60,484 nucleotides of DNA from CAZQGE01 sp964592815 (GTDB taxonomy: Bacteria > Bacillota > Clostridia > Christensenellales > CAG-917): contig CAZQGE010000002.1 in assembly GCA_964592815.1 (NCBI GenBank), positions 1 to 60,484 of the forward strand. Direction: 5' to 3'. A program made the position numbers and the translations under genes. Positions within the stretch are counted from its first letter, which is position 1. Every line of letters starts with the position of its first letter. Below, piece by piece: positions 1 through 15,000 of the stretch. The notes under the pieces are model-generated. The model had not been told where the DNA came from. It ran no database searches and saw nothing but the letters and a program-made list of their open reading frames with translations.

Positions 1-1
1 A

Positions 2-3000
2 AAACTTATTGTTCCTCTTGAAGAAAGATTTAGCAAAATTACAGAAAACAACGGTGTAAATTATAGACAAAGCACTAATGGCGATTATGCAAAGATTGCA
101 GAATCCACAATTCCTTATGCAATTAAGGATTACAAACTTTACAAGAAATCTGGTGAACAATATACGCAAATTACAGCAAAAGATTTTGTTGCTGGCACAA
201 CGTATATTTTTGTAGATAACATAGCAAAGGAAGTTCAATACCTCTGCGTAAAAGAAGAAGGATACACAAAGACAAAAGAAGGCAATCTTGTCAACGTCGT
301 AACAAAATACAATCAATTAGGTCAATATATGGTTGGCTTGGGCATTGATATTGGCGCGGCTAATTTGAGTTTGAAGATTGGCGCATTGGGACTTGAAATC
401 GGAAATGCAAAATCTATGTTGCCGAGCTACATCAAAAATCAAAAGAGCCACGACGGCACAACAAACGTTACGGTTGTTCCTTATGATGAAACCACAATTA
501 CGGCAAATATCTCTGTTGAATTAGATATTTCTGCAACGGCTGGAAAACTTAACATTGGCAAAATTCTCGGCACAATTTTAGGCGACCTTGACGGTGTAAA
601 ACTTCAAGTTCCGTCAGAAACAATGCTTGATTCCTCTGTCGTCAAACTGCGCTTAGATTTGCAACTGCTTATTGATTTGTCAGATTTGATGAATTCTCAA
701 CTTATTCTTAAATTGGTTGGAGTAAACAAGTACGGCTTCGATAAGTTGATTTTGGGTGTTTATTATTTGCAAGATACCATCTATATTGACGGTAGTTACT
801 TGAATATACCCAAAATTAGAATTTCAGGCTTAAAGATTTCAAAGATTATTGGCGATTTGATTGGTAAGGTCAGCGGCAGCACCGCTTCTACAACCGAAGA
901 CTTGCTTGACAAGCTCACTTCACGCGCAAACGGCGCAATGACAGCCGCAGGTTCAAGCACGTCCAAACCTTTGGGCGCAATGGTAATTCTTGACAAACGT
1001 AGCTTAACTATTAAAGTTGGCGACGCTCTTATCGAATATATCATTAACTTGCTTTTGAAAGGCTCAATTGATTTGAGTGAAGTTCTTGACAAACTCAATG
1101 CTGAACTAATGATTGAAATGAACTTAGTCAAAGAAGAAAAAGGCGTCAAGAATGAACTTCCTACATTAGGAATAACAGCAGGCATCAATTTCAACGATAT
1201 TAGATATGAAAGAATTGCTGACAGCACAACTTTGAAAAATGCAGCGGCGATGGTCAGATATACGGGAACACCAAGTGAAGTCGTATCTGAATATACTTTT
1301 GCAAGATTTGACAGCAGCAGTATTTTCTATCAATATACTGCAAACGACAAGATTACCAACGACACGGATAAATATAAAGCAGTTGAAGTGTTTAAGGGTG
1401 ATGACGGAAAATGGCACGTTGGTTCAGTTTCTGGTACTATAATCGAAAGCCCAATTTTGTGCCAACTCAAACACTCAAACGTTGGTCTTGGACTTGCCAT
1501 CAAATATTTAGACGTTGAATTTGCTCATTCGCTTGCACCTTTGTTTACTGCTGCAGAACTCAGCGATTATGTAGGCTTGAACAACCTAGAAAAAATATCT
1601 CTAAGTGAAAAAATTGACATCACAACAGGCTTTGATAGCAGCAGTGACATCAATTTGAACGAACTTATTCAATATTTCTTCCCTGACGTTGACCCAAGCT
1701 CGTTACAAGTGCTTATTCAAGCATTGTCTGATAATGGCGGTGACGTTAACCGTAAACTTGAACTTGGTTTGCAACTTGACTTAAAGGTCGGCGCACTTAT
1801 CAAGTATATGAAGCAATACGTTAAAGTCAACGACTCAACAGTTGCCAACGAAAAATTGGCTTCTCTCATCAAGACTTTCAACAAATTGCAAGGCGACGAC
1901 GGAACTGGATATAAGGAAACTGTTTCTATTCTTGACGTAATCGTGCTTATTATGGGTGCGGTTGAAGGCAAGATGAACATATTGACATTGACAGATTTCT
2001 TGAGTTTGTCTATTGAGCTTAACACAATCATCGATAAAGACGGTGACGGTTTGTTCTATCCAGAAGGTGGCGTTGACGACAAGCACCTTATGGTTGGCGC
2101 ATATCTTATTGAAGGCGAATATAAACTTTTGAGTGACAAACCTGAAACTCTCAACAAAGATAGTTTTGACTATATTGCAACTACACAACGTTTTAGCCAC
2201 TATTACAAAGATATGAACGGCGGTTATAGATATGATGCAGACACCAAAGATTATGTTATGGCTGAAAAGTCATTCAAGGGTGTCAGATATTCCTATGACG
2301 CTGCAAACTATTACAGAAATCCATTTGGTGAAGCGTATCGCGTAAACGGCGGATTGTACGTCAATTTGTCTTATTTCAATATGCCTGGCATATATGTTTC
2401 AGATGAAAACGTCAACAACCTTTTGGCGTCCGCTTTGAAACTTAACAACAAAGGCAATTCTGCTATGGAAGCTGGTGATTCTTCTAATGCTTCAACAACG
2501 GCAGATATAACTTTACCATTGCTTTCAGAACAACTCAGCAGCTATTTGAAAGTCTTGCTTTATGGCATCAACTTCACTTCAAATTATCTGAGAGTTTTGG
2601 TTGCATCTGACTTTATCAACCAACTTCTTGGTATGTTGATTAAGGATAACAAGTTGCAGTTCAACAACTTTGATTTTGTAAATCAACCATATTTGAGCGT
2701 CAATTACGACCGTCAAGAATATGTTATGATTGCAAGTGCCGAAGGTCAAACAGGCGCGGTTTTGCAAGACAAAATTTATAATATTGCAGTTGAATCTACA
2801 AAAGAATTGGGTGATTACGTCATCAATGCAAACGGCGAGTTCGTTTACAAGGTAAGCCTTACTCCTGACGAATTGAATACTTATGGAGGCAAATTCTATA
2901 AGACTTACAAATCGTACATCAAAGTTGGTGGCGAATACATTGCTTACGCAAAAGCTGGTTCATACGAAAAGGCAACTTGTGATAAGGTTGCAGGACAAAA

Positions 3001-6000
3001 CGTTCCACAATTCTTCTATCACGATGGTACAAATTACGTTGCCTATGGTTCTGCATACAGCATTGTCCACAAACTTTATAGAACAGAGCCTTTGATTGGT
3101 TTGCAGATTTACGTCTTCAACTATGAACTTGGCATCAACATTGGTATGCCAAAATTGGTTGCAACGTCTTATGATTACAAACCTATTTCTGGTCAACTTT
3201 TGACAAATAACAGCGATTACCCAATGGGAATCTACACCGCTAAGAATGGATATTTGAACGGCGACGTTTTCAAAACTACTTATAGACGTGTTGAAATGCC
3301 TCGTGAAATCTATTCAAGTGAAAAACCTGTTGAGTTCAAAGAAGGTAATGCAGCATATAAGAAGTATTACGTCAATGCTGACAGCAGCGGAGAATATTAC
3401 ATTGATGGCAAATACCTTATTAAATTTGCCGAGGGTGAAAAGAAAGATTATCACGGAACAACATATAGTTTAACTCAAACGGCTAATGCGGGAACAGTAT
3501 ATTACGACGTATATTACACAAGAGCTAGCGGCACAACCAACGACAAAGAAATCCTTGACAAGAGAAATGAAATTTTGGCTGACAATGCAAATGGAAAATA
3601 TGTCAACTCTGATAATATCTTCTACGTTTCAGCTATTGTTCGCGGTTCATTCAGTATGGACACAAACTTTGACTTTGATAAATATTACCGCGCTTATAAC
3701 TCTGCTACCGACCAAGGAAAGCAACGCTATACATATACGCACGGTTCTTACGTTGAATCTGCGACTGGAAACTTTGTTAAAGCTGAAAACTATGAAGGCG
3801 TAAATGAATCGTTGAGCGAAGTTTTGGGCGGATTGTTGGGTAACTTGACAGGTAAATTTGTTTCACCTGCCAACTTTACCGCAGACATCAGCTTTGAAAT
3901 TAAACTTAACTTGGCATTTGAATTGAACTTTGTTCCATCATTGAATCTTAGAATCCGTGACATTGACTTAGCTATTGATATGTGGCGTCGTGAAAATGAC
4001 GCAAAAGACGGCTCTGACGGTTCTGTAACTCATATGATTGGTATATACTACGACCACGACACAGAAACTGGAAAAGCTGGGGCATATATTGATTTGAGCT
4101 ATTTGTTAGGACCAGACGCTAAGATTTATATTGATATGAGCGATATGCCTGTTGAAACTCTGTTGTCAGAATTATTAAATGGCGTATTCAACAAAAAACC
4201 AGCTACTGGCGCGGCAACTGCGGCTGACCCCGAAAGTGTTATTCCAATTGCTAACCCCAATATGGTAAGCGCATTCCTTAATATCTACTCAAATGCTATT
4301 GCCATAAATATCGCCGCAAGTTTTGTCAAGATGCTTGTTGGTATGTTGTTGCCTGAACAAAGCAACATTATCAACGCATTGCCAAACTTCAAGGTTTATG
4401 TAAAAGCAAATATGAACCCCTATGATTTGATTTTGGGCTTAGTTTTGTTTAACGAACAAGGCACAAAAGCAGTTTTGAAGGGCGAATTGAAGTTGGAAGG
4501 TTTCAACGGAGTTCCTTACGTTTCTTCTGAATTAGACTTTGGTACTGAAGAAAAATATGCAGGAAAGGTTGATTACAACGACCCCAACTATATCTTCTAT
4601 TACGCAAACTTTAAGCGTGACGACGTAAACGGCACATATTTTAAGTACGACAAAGGTACTTACGGTGATATTTCAGTTGCCATTCCTGGAAAAGGATACA
4701 CGGAAAAAGTTGACCAAGCGTTCAACACAGAAAGAAGATACAAGAAGGGCGACTATAAGTATGAAGCTGTTGTTGAACCAACGCTTTATAGTGGCAAGAT
4801 TTATCGTGAAACAACTCCTGGAAGCCAAGAAATGGTTCCTCTCAGCAACGATTTTGTATATCAAACATTGCTTGAAAAAGGAATTATAAATTCATATAAG
4901 AAAGGACTTTACATCAAAAATAACGATGGTTCTTACTCTTATAAATCAAAGATGCAACTTGTCGGTTTCATTGGCTATCGCGGAAGCGTCTATTCATTGA
5001 AAGATGGTAAGGTCGCAAACAGTCAAGCTGCTTCTGATTACGTGAATTTGGGCGAGTATATTCCTATGCTCACCTCAGGCACAATCTTTAATTACTTCCG
5101 TGCAAATGAAAACACGCTTAATGTAAACTACAACCAAAAAGGTTCTATCCACATTGTTGACGAAAACGGCAAATTCGTTCAAGTTTCAATGCAAGAATTG
5201 TTGAATTACGGCAAATATAAGAAGGTTGCAGACGGTGTGAACTTCAAGTATGTTCCAGTAAATGGAAATACGGAAGCAAGTGTTGACGGCAAAGTATATA
5301 AGAGAGTTGAAAACTTTACAGAATTTAGTAAGTTTATGGATTTGAATTTGGACGAAATTATGAATACTCCAAACTTCAACATCAACACTCTGTTGTCAAG
5401 TCTTGCGGAAAACGTTGAAAACATCGGCGTTGGCGCGAATTTGAATTTGCTGATGACATTGGACGACATCATCAACTGGTCTTATCAACTTACAAAGTTT
5501 GTAGAAACAAACGAAATTGGAAACAAGATTTATTTCTTGGCAACTTCTTTGCAAGAACAAAGTAAGACAAACTTCAAGAGTAAAATTGGCATTGACTTGT
5601 CACTTAAAGCATACCTCAACGTTGGAAACTTTGTTTATAACCTCGGTGGCAACATCGGTAAGATGCTTGCTGGAACAAAACTTTATATAAAGATGGTTTA
5701 TAACACGAACTTCCATGGTGAAGAAAATGCTGTAACACAAATTTATGCAGAGATTTCGGAAACAGGAAAACTTGCTGTATATCTTGACTTGTCTGATATA
5801 AGCAGAATTGTTGGCTTGGGTGACTTCTTTGGCAAAATGAAAGTTGAATTAGATTTGGCTAACATTTTGGCTGGTGGAGATTTCGCTTTGAGTTCAGGTG
5901 ATAATGCTGTAACAGCTGCTGCAAGTTCAACGGGTCTTTTGCCACAAAATATTTGGAACATCATAGAAATGGCATTTGGAAGCCTCGTGTTTGCAAATGA

Positions 6001-9000
6001 TACTCTGTCTATCGGTTTGCGCAGCGACTTGTTTGCCAAGATTTTGACACAATTTGTTCCTGACGGAAGTATGGATAGCATTGCAAAATACTTACCAAAA
6101 CTTCGCGAGACGTTTGACCACTCAACGTCTGGATTGAGCATCAACTTTGCTGGTGATTCTCCGTCTATTGAGTTCAACTTGGGCTTTATTACAGGTATTG
6201 ACCAATTTAATGAAATTACAAGTTTCAACAAAACTGACGGTACTATTGACTATGCTGACACTATCGCAAAATACAACAAAGTCGGCGAAAAATTTGTTTT
6301 GTCACCAGATGGAACTTATTACAAATACGCAGATGAAAGCTGGTCGATGCTTGAATACGCTCAACCAAAATTCCAAGGTTTGAGATACAAATTGACCACA
6401 CAAACGGTTGACGGAAAACTTCAAGAAGTTTATACAGTCGTTGGAGAAGGCAGTTCTTTAGATAAAAACGACGGTATGCTCTATAAGGATATTGAAAACG
6501 GTTGGATTTCAAAAGATGTCAATGGTGAGTATTATACCTTTAATACTGCCACACACAGAAACAACTACTTTGCATCATATTCAATTCAAGAAGACGTAAA
6601 TGGAACTTTGTTTGCAGCAGTAAACAAAGAGGGTGAAATTCTTTACTACACGTCTGAAAAGCCCGCTTTGACAAACGGCAAACGCTATAAGATTGCAGAG
6701 CAAAGAAACAAAGATTATTCATTAAACTATTATTTGGATAATCAAGTTTACAGAGCCTTTACACAAACGACAGTTGCCGAAAAGCAAGCGTTTATCGAAA
6801 ATAACTGCTTCAAGTATTTCGACGGATATAAAGTGGACGTAAACGGTTGGTATTATCTTGACGGTGCAACTTATAAGAGATTTGTTAGTGCTGAACAAAA
6901 GGCAGAGTACATTGGTACTAAATTTACAAACACAAGGGTTGGTAGATACATTAAACTCGGCGACTTTAATATGATGCTTAAGATTGGCGATTTGGCATTG
7001 AGCGTCAACCAAAACATTGACAACCTCAAAGAAGAAACAATCTTCCAAAATGCCTCAGAAGCGGATTATACAAACGTTGTAAAATCAAAACTTGAATTGT
7101 CAATTTCTATTGACCTCTCTGTTTATGGCGCAGAAAAGCCTGACAACTATGCTGACCTTTCGGGTATTCTTGATATGATTTTGGCATTTGCTGCACCAAG
7201 TTTGGGACTTAGCGGTTCAAGCCTCAAAATCTTGATTGACGGTTTGTTAGGACACGAAAGCGGTCCAACTTATAGACTTGACCTTAAAGCATTCTTAGAT
7301 TTGGAAGACTTCAGCAAAACAGAAGTTTTGCTTGAACTCAACAAGTACAGAATGTATAGCGGAGTAACTCCTATACCTGTTAGCAATATAATAAGGGCTT
7401 ATTTGGCAAACGATAGCATCTATGCTGACTTAACAGGTCTTTTAGGAGCAGATTCTAACGCTAAACTCAAAATAAGCGGTTTGGGCTTGTCATCTATTTT
7501 GTATAAAGCACTTGGCAAAGTCTTAGGCAGAGAAGCAACAGTTGGAGAGAACAACGCTCAAACAGCAGGACACGCTAACTTGCCGACTATTGACGGCAAC
7601 AAGGACGAAGCTCAAAAGAACTTTAACTCTTTGGACGTTGCATATATGATTATTGCCGTAAATCCACAAAAGATTTGCTTGCAATTCAATTTGGAAATCA
7701 TAAATGCAATTTACAGTAAGATTTGCGCATTAAGAGGTGAAGAACCTAAGTTTAAGTTGCCAGACCTTGGAGAAATTTTCATTTACGCTGACTCAACTGT
7801 TCCTAATATCACTGGTTCAGGACTCGACAGCACCGATAAGAAATACAGAGGCGGATTTATGGTTAAGTTCAGCGACGGTTTCTATTTCTCTGCTGATATA
7901 AATACCTTAGCTATAAACAAGGGTGTCGATGCCACTGGTGTCCATAATGCGTATATTTCTCAAACAGAACTGAACAACTACACAGAAGCATTCAACATCA
8001 AGACTGGAGAACTTAAGTTACAAAATATCGGTTTGTCTTTGGGCTTGTCATTTACAATGACGTCAAAAGGTCTGTATCCTGGTGATGGAGAATTTATCAA
8101 GGTTTCAGAAGAAGAAGCAGTTTCTTTGGCTGCGGCTGAAAGATATTCTATGTCAACTGTTACAGTACCTAGCGACCCCAACATGCTTGCTGATGGAATT
8201 TATGCTGTACAATCTGGTAATAAATTTGTCAAAACTGATAAGAGTAAACTTATTGCTGGCACAACTGCGTACAAGTTTACGCAAGATGCAGCAGGACTTT
8301 ACAAGTTCTTTGACTACCACGCAAACAGTATGGCTGGTTGGATGAATAAGACTTTGGGTTCATTGTTGTCAGGCGTAGGACCTTTTGGTCAATTTGAAAC
8401 TTACGCAGGTACTTTCAAAACTAACGATGATGGTACAAAAGATTATTCAGTTTACAGCGGCAAACTTTATTACAAGAAAGACGTAACAAAGAATGACTAT
8501 ACACTTGTTGAAAACAATGCTAGCGTTAACGCAACTTTGCAGCTTTATACGTTTAAGGCTGCGGAAATCAATATGATTTTTGCAAACAAAGCTATACGTG
8601 TTGACGTTCAAGTGGATGCAACAATCAATTTGGGCGCAATTTTGAAATATGGTATTGCGGGTATTCTTTCAAGCGACATTTCATTGAAGGTTACTCACGG
8701 CGAAGCAAAAACGACTCTGCTCAATATCTATTATCTTGGTTCGTCCAGCTTGACAAAGACAGGCAATATTTACACCTTGCAAAACAATTCAAACGGTTTG
8801 TTCTCTGATGCTATTTACATCGACGCAACAGGCTTGGGCATTGGGAAAATTAAATTCCAAGGACTTACTGGATTGTTGGGTGCAAATCAACCTATGAATA
8901 CTGCATCTGATAGAGCACAATCAACAGCTGATATTAAGTCAACTTCTGAAAATGGTACAACGTCTGCTGATAACGGAGCATTGAACCCAATGTTTATCGA

Positions 9001-12000
9001 AATCACAATGCAAAACGGCAGAATTGGTCTTACAATCAAACGTTCAGTAATTGATACAATATTTGCTATAGCAAACTTGAAATTGCCTTTCGAATTGCCA
9101 GATATTCAATTTGTAACCCTTAATATGAACTATGATTCTAAGGGTGGAACCGGCTTTAAGTCTTTAGAAATCAAGGCAGAACTTGACAAAGTCGGAACAG
9201 GCGCAGATATTGCAATTTCGCCTATCTCCCTTGACCTCAAAAACGGAAAGGCAAACAAGACTGCAATCTACAATGAGATTAAGTCAGGTTATGCTGGTGT
9301 AACTTTCTCTAAGACTGCGGGAGCTATGTATCTTATCCAAAACATTTTGGATAACTTGGCTCCAAACATTGCTATTCACATTGATAAACGTTCTACAACA
9401 ACTTTCTTCCGTGGTACGTTCGGCGGCAGCCAAATGTCAGCAGTTGAAGGTAGAGCAACAAATGAAGGCTCAGCAACACTCGTGGTTCAAAGAAGAAGAT
9501 ATTCAACCGTTGATAAGAAATTTGATGATAATAATACAAATTATCCGTATCGTTTGATTGCAGATTTGTCAGCAAATTTTGATGGTGTAGCTTTGGGTGT
9601 TAAAGTTGTCATCAGCGCAAATGATATATTGCTTACAGGTATTCAACTTGAATCAGGATTGCAAGCTATTTTGAACGCTGTTAACGTTATTCCAATTAGA
9701 GGTGATAACGGCGCTCCTATATTAGACCTTATAAAAGGAACTGGCGACAACGACAGATGGGGTTATCCGTCTAATGAAACAGCTCAAAGTACGGGCGATG
9801 GCGGTAATGCGCTTTCTGCTGGCGAAGGTTCGTTTACTTATAATGACCAAACAGGTAAATATAACTATTCACCGGATTTGACAGGCTTAATTAAAAAGCT
9901 CGACTTGAATTTATTTACTCCTTACGGATACTTGCCTTACTACAACGGTATGGGCGATATTGACGTAAATAGCGCGGACAGTACAAAATATATGTCTATT
10001 AAGGTAACTTTTGACAAAGACTCTTTTAACGAATTGTTGATTATGCTCTATGTCATTATCTTAGGACTTATGCAAGAAGCCACAGATGCTAACACGGTTG
10101 GTGTTCAATACTTTGTTGACATAAGAAAAATTATGAACCAAACTGACGGCAATACTTGGCGTGATGCTGTAAACGCAAAGCTAGATGTTGGCAACGGAGA
10201 TATGACTGTTAGCACAAAGAACCAATATAATCAAATTATGAAAGCGTTTGCAACAAAGAAAACAACTGCTGAACGAGTTGAGTTTATGAAGATAATTATT
10301 CCTTCAATTCCATTCTCACTCATTCAATGGTTGATGTATGACGTTGTTAAATTGTCAAAATCAGTTATGGTTTTGGCAGGTATAGCAGGAAACACGCTTG
10401 GCAACTTAGGTAGATTGCCTGCAAGTATTTTGCCTATACCTTTTGCAACGCAAGACGCTTATGCAAATATTTATATTGACCTTGACCCAACAAATGCAAC
10501 GTACGGACTTAGCGCAGACAAGAAGATGCAACCTGGCATTCAAGCTATTGAATTGATGATAAACTGCTCTAAACCTACGGCAGGTGGCACATTAGTCAAG
10601 CCTGCGGCGGCTAGCACGCAACAAGAAAACAGCTTGAAGAATGAATACTTCTTCTTGCGTATCAATCCGTATGCTAACGAAAATGCTAATGCAGGCAAGT
10701 TGCTTGACTTTGCAGAGTCTCAAACGGCTGAGAAGGTATCTGGACAAGTTGACCCACCAACAGAAATCATAATCAATGACCCAGCAAAGAGAGAAGGTTA
10801 TGCTAAGTATGGTGAAAGACAAGTCCCAGTATTGTTGAACAACGAGTATTTCTCGAACTCAACTTTGTATCCGCAAAAAGCAAAAGTAACGTTTACAAAC
10901 GGTTCAAACAGTCTTGGCGACCCGAATAACCAGAACGAAAACACCAAAGGTACGCAAATTATTTGGGATTCTTCTTCTGTTGATTTGACGTCAAGAGATG
11001 ATAATGGAATTGCGGGATACGTCTATGGTTATGCGTTGAATACTGTTCTTTACGCTATCCCTGTAAGAGTTACAGATAAGTTTATGCTTAACAACGTTTA
11101 CTCCTACACAAATAACGGCACAGGTTGGCAACAATCAACAATTAGAGTTGATATGCATAACCCTGAAAGTACGTCTTTGCCTGAACTTGCCAGAATTAAG
11201 TTCAACGGCGGCGGAACTTGGACTTTTGCAAACGCATATAAGAACAAGTCTGATAAAGCTATGAATGCAATTCTTGACTATGGCAACCGTAGCTTGGAAA
11301 GCAATCATATTGTTGAGACTGTTTACAAACTTGTTGACGGAAAATATTACGCACTTACTTTAAGTGAAATGAGCTTGTATCGAGGCGAATACTATTTGCT
11401 TGAAGATGCATATTTCAAAGGCGACGAGACAAACGGAACTTATTACGTTAAGAATGACGGTGACAGAAAACTCTACACCGAAGACAGCACAGTAGGCGGA
11501 AGCAAATATTACCTCAAACGTGGCAAGATGGTAAAACAAGAAGGTAATTTTGACGGCAGAGCTAAAGTAATTTATAACAACTTGCTTGACCAAAAAGGTA
11601 AGGCTATTACAAATTACGCTAATGCCGATAAAGGAAGATACGTGATTGTTCCTGCTTATCAAACCGCATTGCAATATACAACTATAAGTGATGTTGAACT
11701 TGTCAATTTCAAAGACTACGTATATAAGAAAGTTGGCGAAACATACGTTCGTATGACTGGTGCAGAAATTAAGACTTATACTGGTCAAAAGTATAAAGTT
11801 TTGACAGAAAAAGTTGGTGACAAAGAATATTGTGTACTTGATTTCAGCAAGTTGCCAAAAGGAAACGCATTCCCTGTTGGAACAATTAGTTGGGACAATA
11901 AGAACTTTGTTTATGGTTGGACAACTGAAAGTGTTAGCATCGGTTTGACGTATCAATGGGGTCTTTCGGAAACTGTAAAAACAGAAGTGTACCTCCCTGT

Positions 12001-15000
12001 TGAAAGCTACAAGATTGAAAGTGCGTTGAAATTTAGTACTGTAGATGGTTCTAAGTCTATCAACTCATTCAGTAATATCGACCCGTTGTCACTTCCATTC
12101 GACGGTAGCAGCGTATCATTGATGGAATACGTTGATAGTATGAAGAAGTTGGACGGCAGATACGTAAGTGGAAAAGGATTTACTCTTGACGTAAAGTGGG
12201 ATTTAACTGAACTTGAAAAAGCAATGAACACAATCAAGAATTCTGCTGGCAAGTTTGATTACTATAAGGGCTTGTCTTGCAACGTTAAGGCTTACGTCGG
12301 ATATAACTACTTCAAGAACGACTATGTGACAGATAACAGCGGAAAGGTAATTTACGGCTTTAATGGCACAGGTTCAACAGACGCAAACTTTGTTGACCCA
12401 GGTTACATTGCACAGGTTTTGGACGTTCGTATTAGTCTTGCGAGCAGAGAATTTAGCTCTCTTGGCTCAAACAGCTTTGTTATTGACCCGTACAATGAAA
12501 ATACATACCTTGCAAACGGCGAATTTAACAACAACGTATTCGACGGTCAAAAAGTCGGAATTTACTTCAAGGGTAACGTTAAAGAACAAGAATACACCGT
12601 CGGGGACGCAGCCTCTGCTATAACCTTTGATTTGCCTTATGTTTTGAATGCTGACGGAACTTACGAAAAAGGTTCAATCAATGTTTCTAAGTTAAGCTAC
12701 GCAGGTTATTCAGATAGTCTTGACAGATATATTAAGATTGTCATTGGAAATGCTTCAAGTGGACAACAAGTAAAATATGTCAAACTTAATTTCTACTCAA
12801 TGACAGCGTCAACAACAAACTTAACCATTGAAGATACGTTCAACCCTGAATGGTACAATGCAAGCCAATATGACAAGCTATCTGTTTACTTCAAAGCAGG
12901 CAAAGGCTTTATGCACAATATGGACATAAACTGGACTGATGCGAACGGAAATAGACTTGTCAAATACTACACAAATTCTAAGTTGACAAAAGAAGTTTCT
13001 GACATAAGTAGCGGCGGCGTATATTATGCAACCGTAACTGCTAACGTTAAGAATGCTGCTGGCAACGCTATCGGTAACGTAATTGATAGCAATGGAAAAC
13101 AAGTTTCTCAAAGCATTACTCTTAAACTTATTGTCAACGAAAAGCAAATAAAGAGAGCGGCAGATGGCTCTGTAACTTCACACAAAGTGTTATTCTTGAA
13201 TACACCTACTGACATTTACGGAAACGGCGAAATAGCTACCAACCCAATTTATACGACGGCATATCTTGCTGACCTCAACAATTATACGTCAGACATTTAT
13301 GCTCCAGTTGGTAATGGATACAGCTTGAATCCTTTGTTTATAAACGATAATACGCTTACAAACAACTACTTCAAAGTCGGAAATTGGGGCAATGGCAAGA
13401 CGGGTACGGCAGTTAAAGTCGAACTTGCAAACGGAAACGTCGAACTTGCCTACGTAAAAGAGTGGACAGTTGATTCCAGATTGGCATTCAATACCCTTAC
13501 TGGTGGTACGTATAACGTCAGCCTTGTAGTTGGTTCTCAAACTATTACTACAACTTTGAAGGTTGCCGATTACACAGTTTCAAACTATACGTTGGGTGCA
13601 TCTTCGTTGACTGCGGTTGAAGGTGATTTGTTCAGCTTCAATTCACAAGAAAAGTGGAATTTGCCGACAAAAGCTAACTTGGTTTTGAACACGGGCGCAA
13701 CTGTTGCAGACGTTGACAAGATTAAACTTAACGATGTCGCAATCACTTGGTTGGATATGTCCGCTCCTAACGCTTTTGAAACTGACACAGTTGGAAACTT
13801 CAAGTTTATTAGACGCTCTTTCAAGGTGTTCGCAGGTACGCCTTACGAACAAACCTTTGAAATTAGAATTAGACTTGACGGCATCAACAATGAACTTACA
13901 GGTCATACGCTTAACAGTTTGACGCCAGAATTATCGTTGACAGACAGCAGTTGGAAATTGCCTGAAACGGCAACAGTAAATTATGCAAACGGAACGACAA
14001 GTAACAACGTTTCAGTAGTTTGGGACAGCAACAGCTTGCCTAACGCTGCTGAAATGAAGGCTGGTACATTCACAAGAAGTTATACGCTTGCTGGCGGAAT
14101 TTACAGCGGTTCGGTAACGTTTACAATTGCAAACTTCACAATGACGGATTGGGACGTTAACAGCGCAGCTGATGGAAAGACGTTTGCTTATACTCTTACG
14201 GCAGACAAGTTCTACAAAGGTTTGCCGACAACTGTTAAGATTAACGCAACTACTGACGCAACTATTACTTGGAATAACGTAACTTACGGCAACGAGGGCT
14301 TGACCAATAAATTAGTTGTGGCAACTTTAGGTTTGGCAAACGGCAATGTGGATATTGACGTTAACCTAACCGTCAGGGCTGCAACGTTCAATTCATTGAT
14401 TAAGGAAAGCGTAATATTTGACGTGTTCAACCCCAATTTTGACGGAGTTGGAACGAACTTGTTTGTTTCTGGAAGTGAAGTTGACGTTAAGGTAAACAAT
14501 GGCGTTGCTGTTGAAAACGGAAAAGCAACTATTTATTACAACAAAGCGAAGTTATATGAAAACCTTGTTTCCAAACTTGGAAAGAGAGTTAGTGTTCCTA
14601 TGACAATCGACTATGGCTATGGCAGAGAAAGTATTGAAGTTGAAGTTCAATATATTGACAGAAGTGCGGAATATCCGAAGAGCTTGGATTTGCGCGCGAT
14701 AGTCCTTGATACGTTTGAACATTCAGATTTCAGTTATTTGCCAAATGTTGTCTCGATGGTTACAGGTAACGGCGATTTGTTTGATATGTACGTCGAATGG
14801 CCAAGTGCAAGTTTCGTCGATAAGTACAAACTAAACGGTTATTATAACGGAGCAAACCATATGGTTAAAGCCAGCTACTACGTTGTTGACAATGATATTG
14901 GCACTTACGGAATAGCGGGTAAAGACGACCTTAACAAGAATATCTATAAACTTATTTCTGAAATTGAAGGTTATAGCGGAGATAAATATGTCCAAATAAC

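Noticed and set aside
11360..11956. Open minus-strand frame of 198 codons within the giant gene
   Set aside because: It lies antisense to continuous coding sequence, is full of Cys, Phe and Ser as expected from reverse-complement reading, and has no ribosome site or promoter. The same applies to the other antisense frames in 796-16897.
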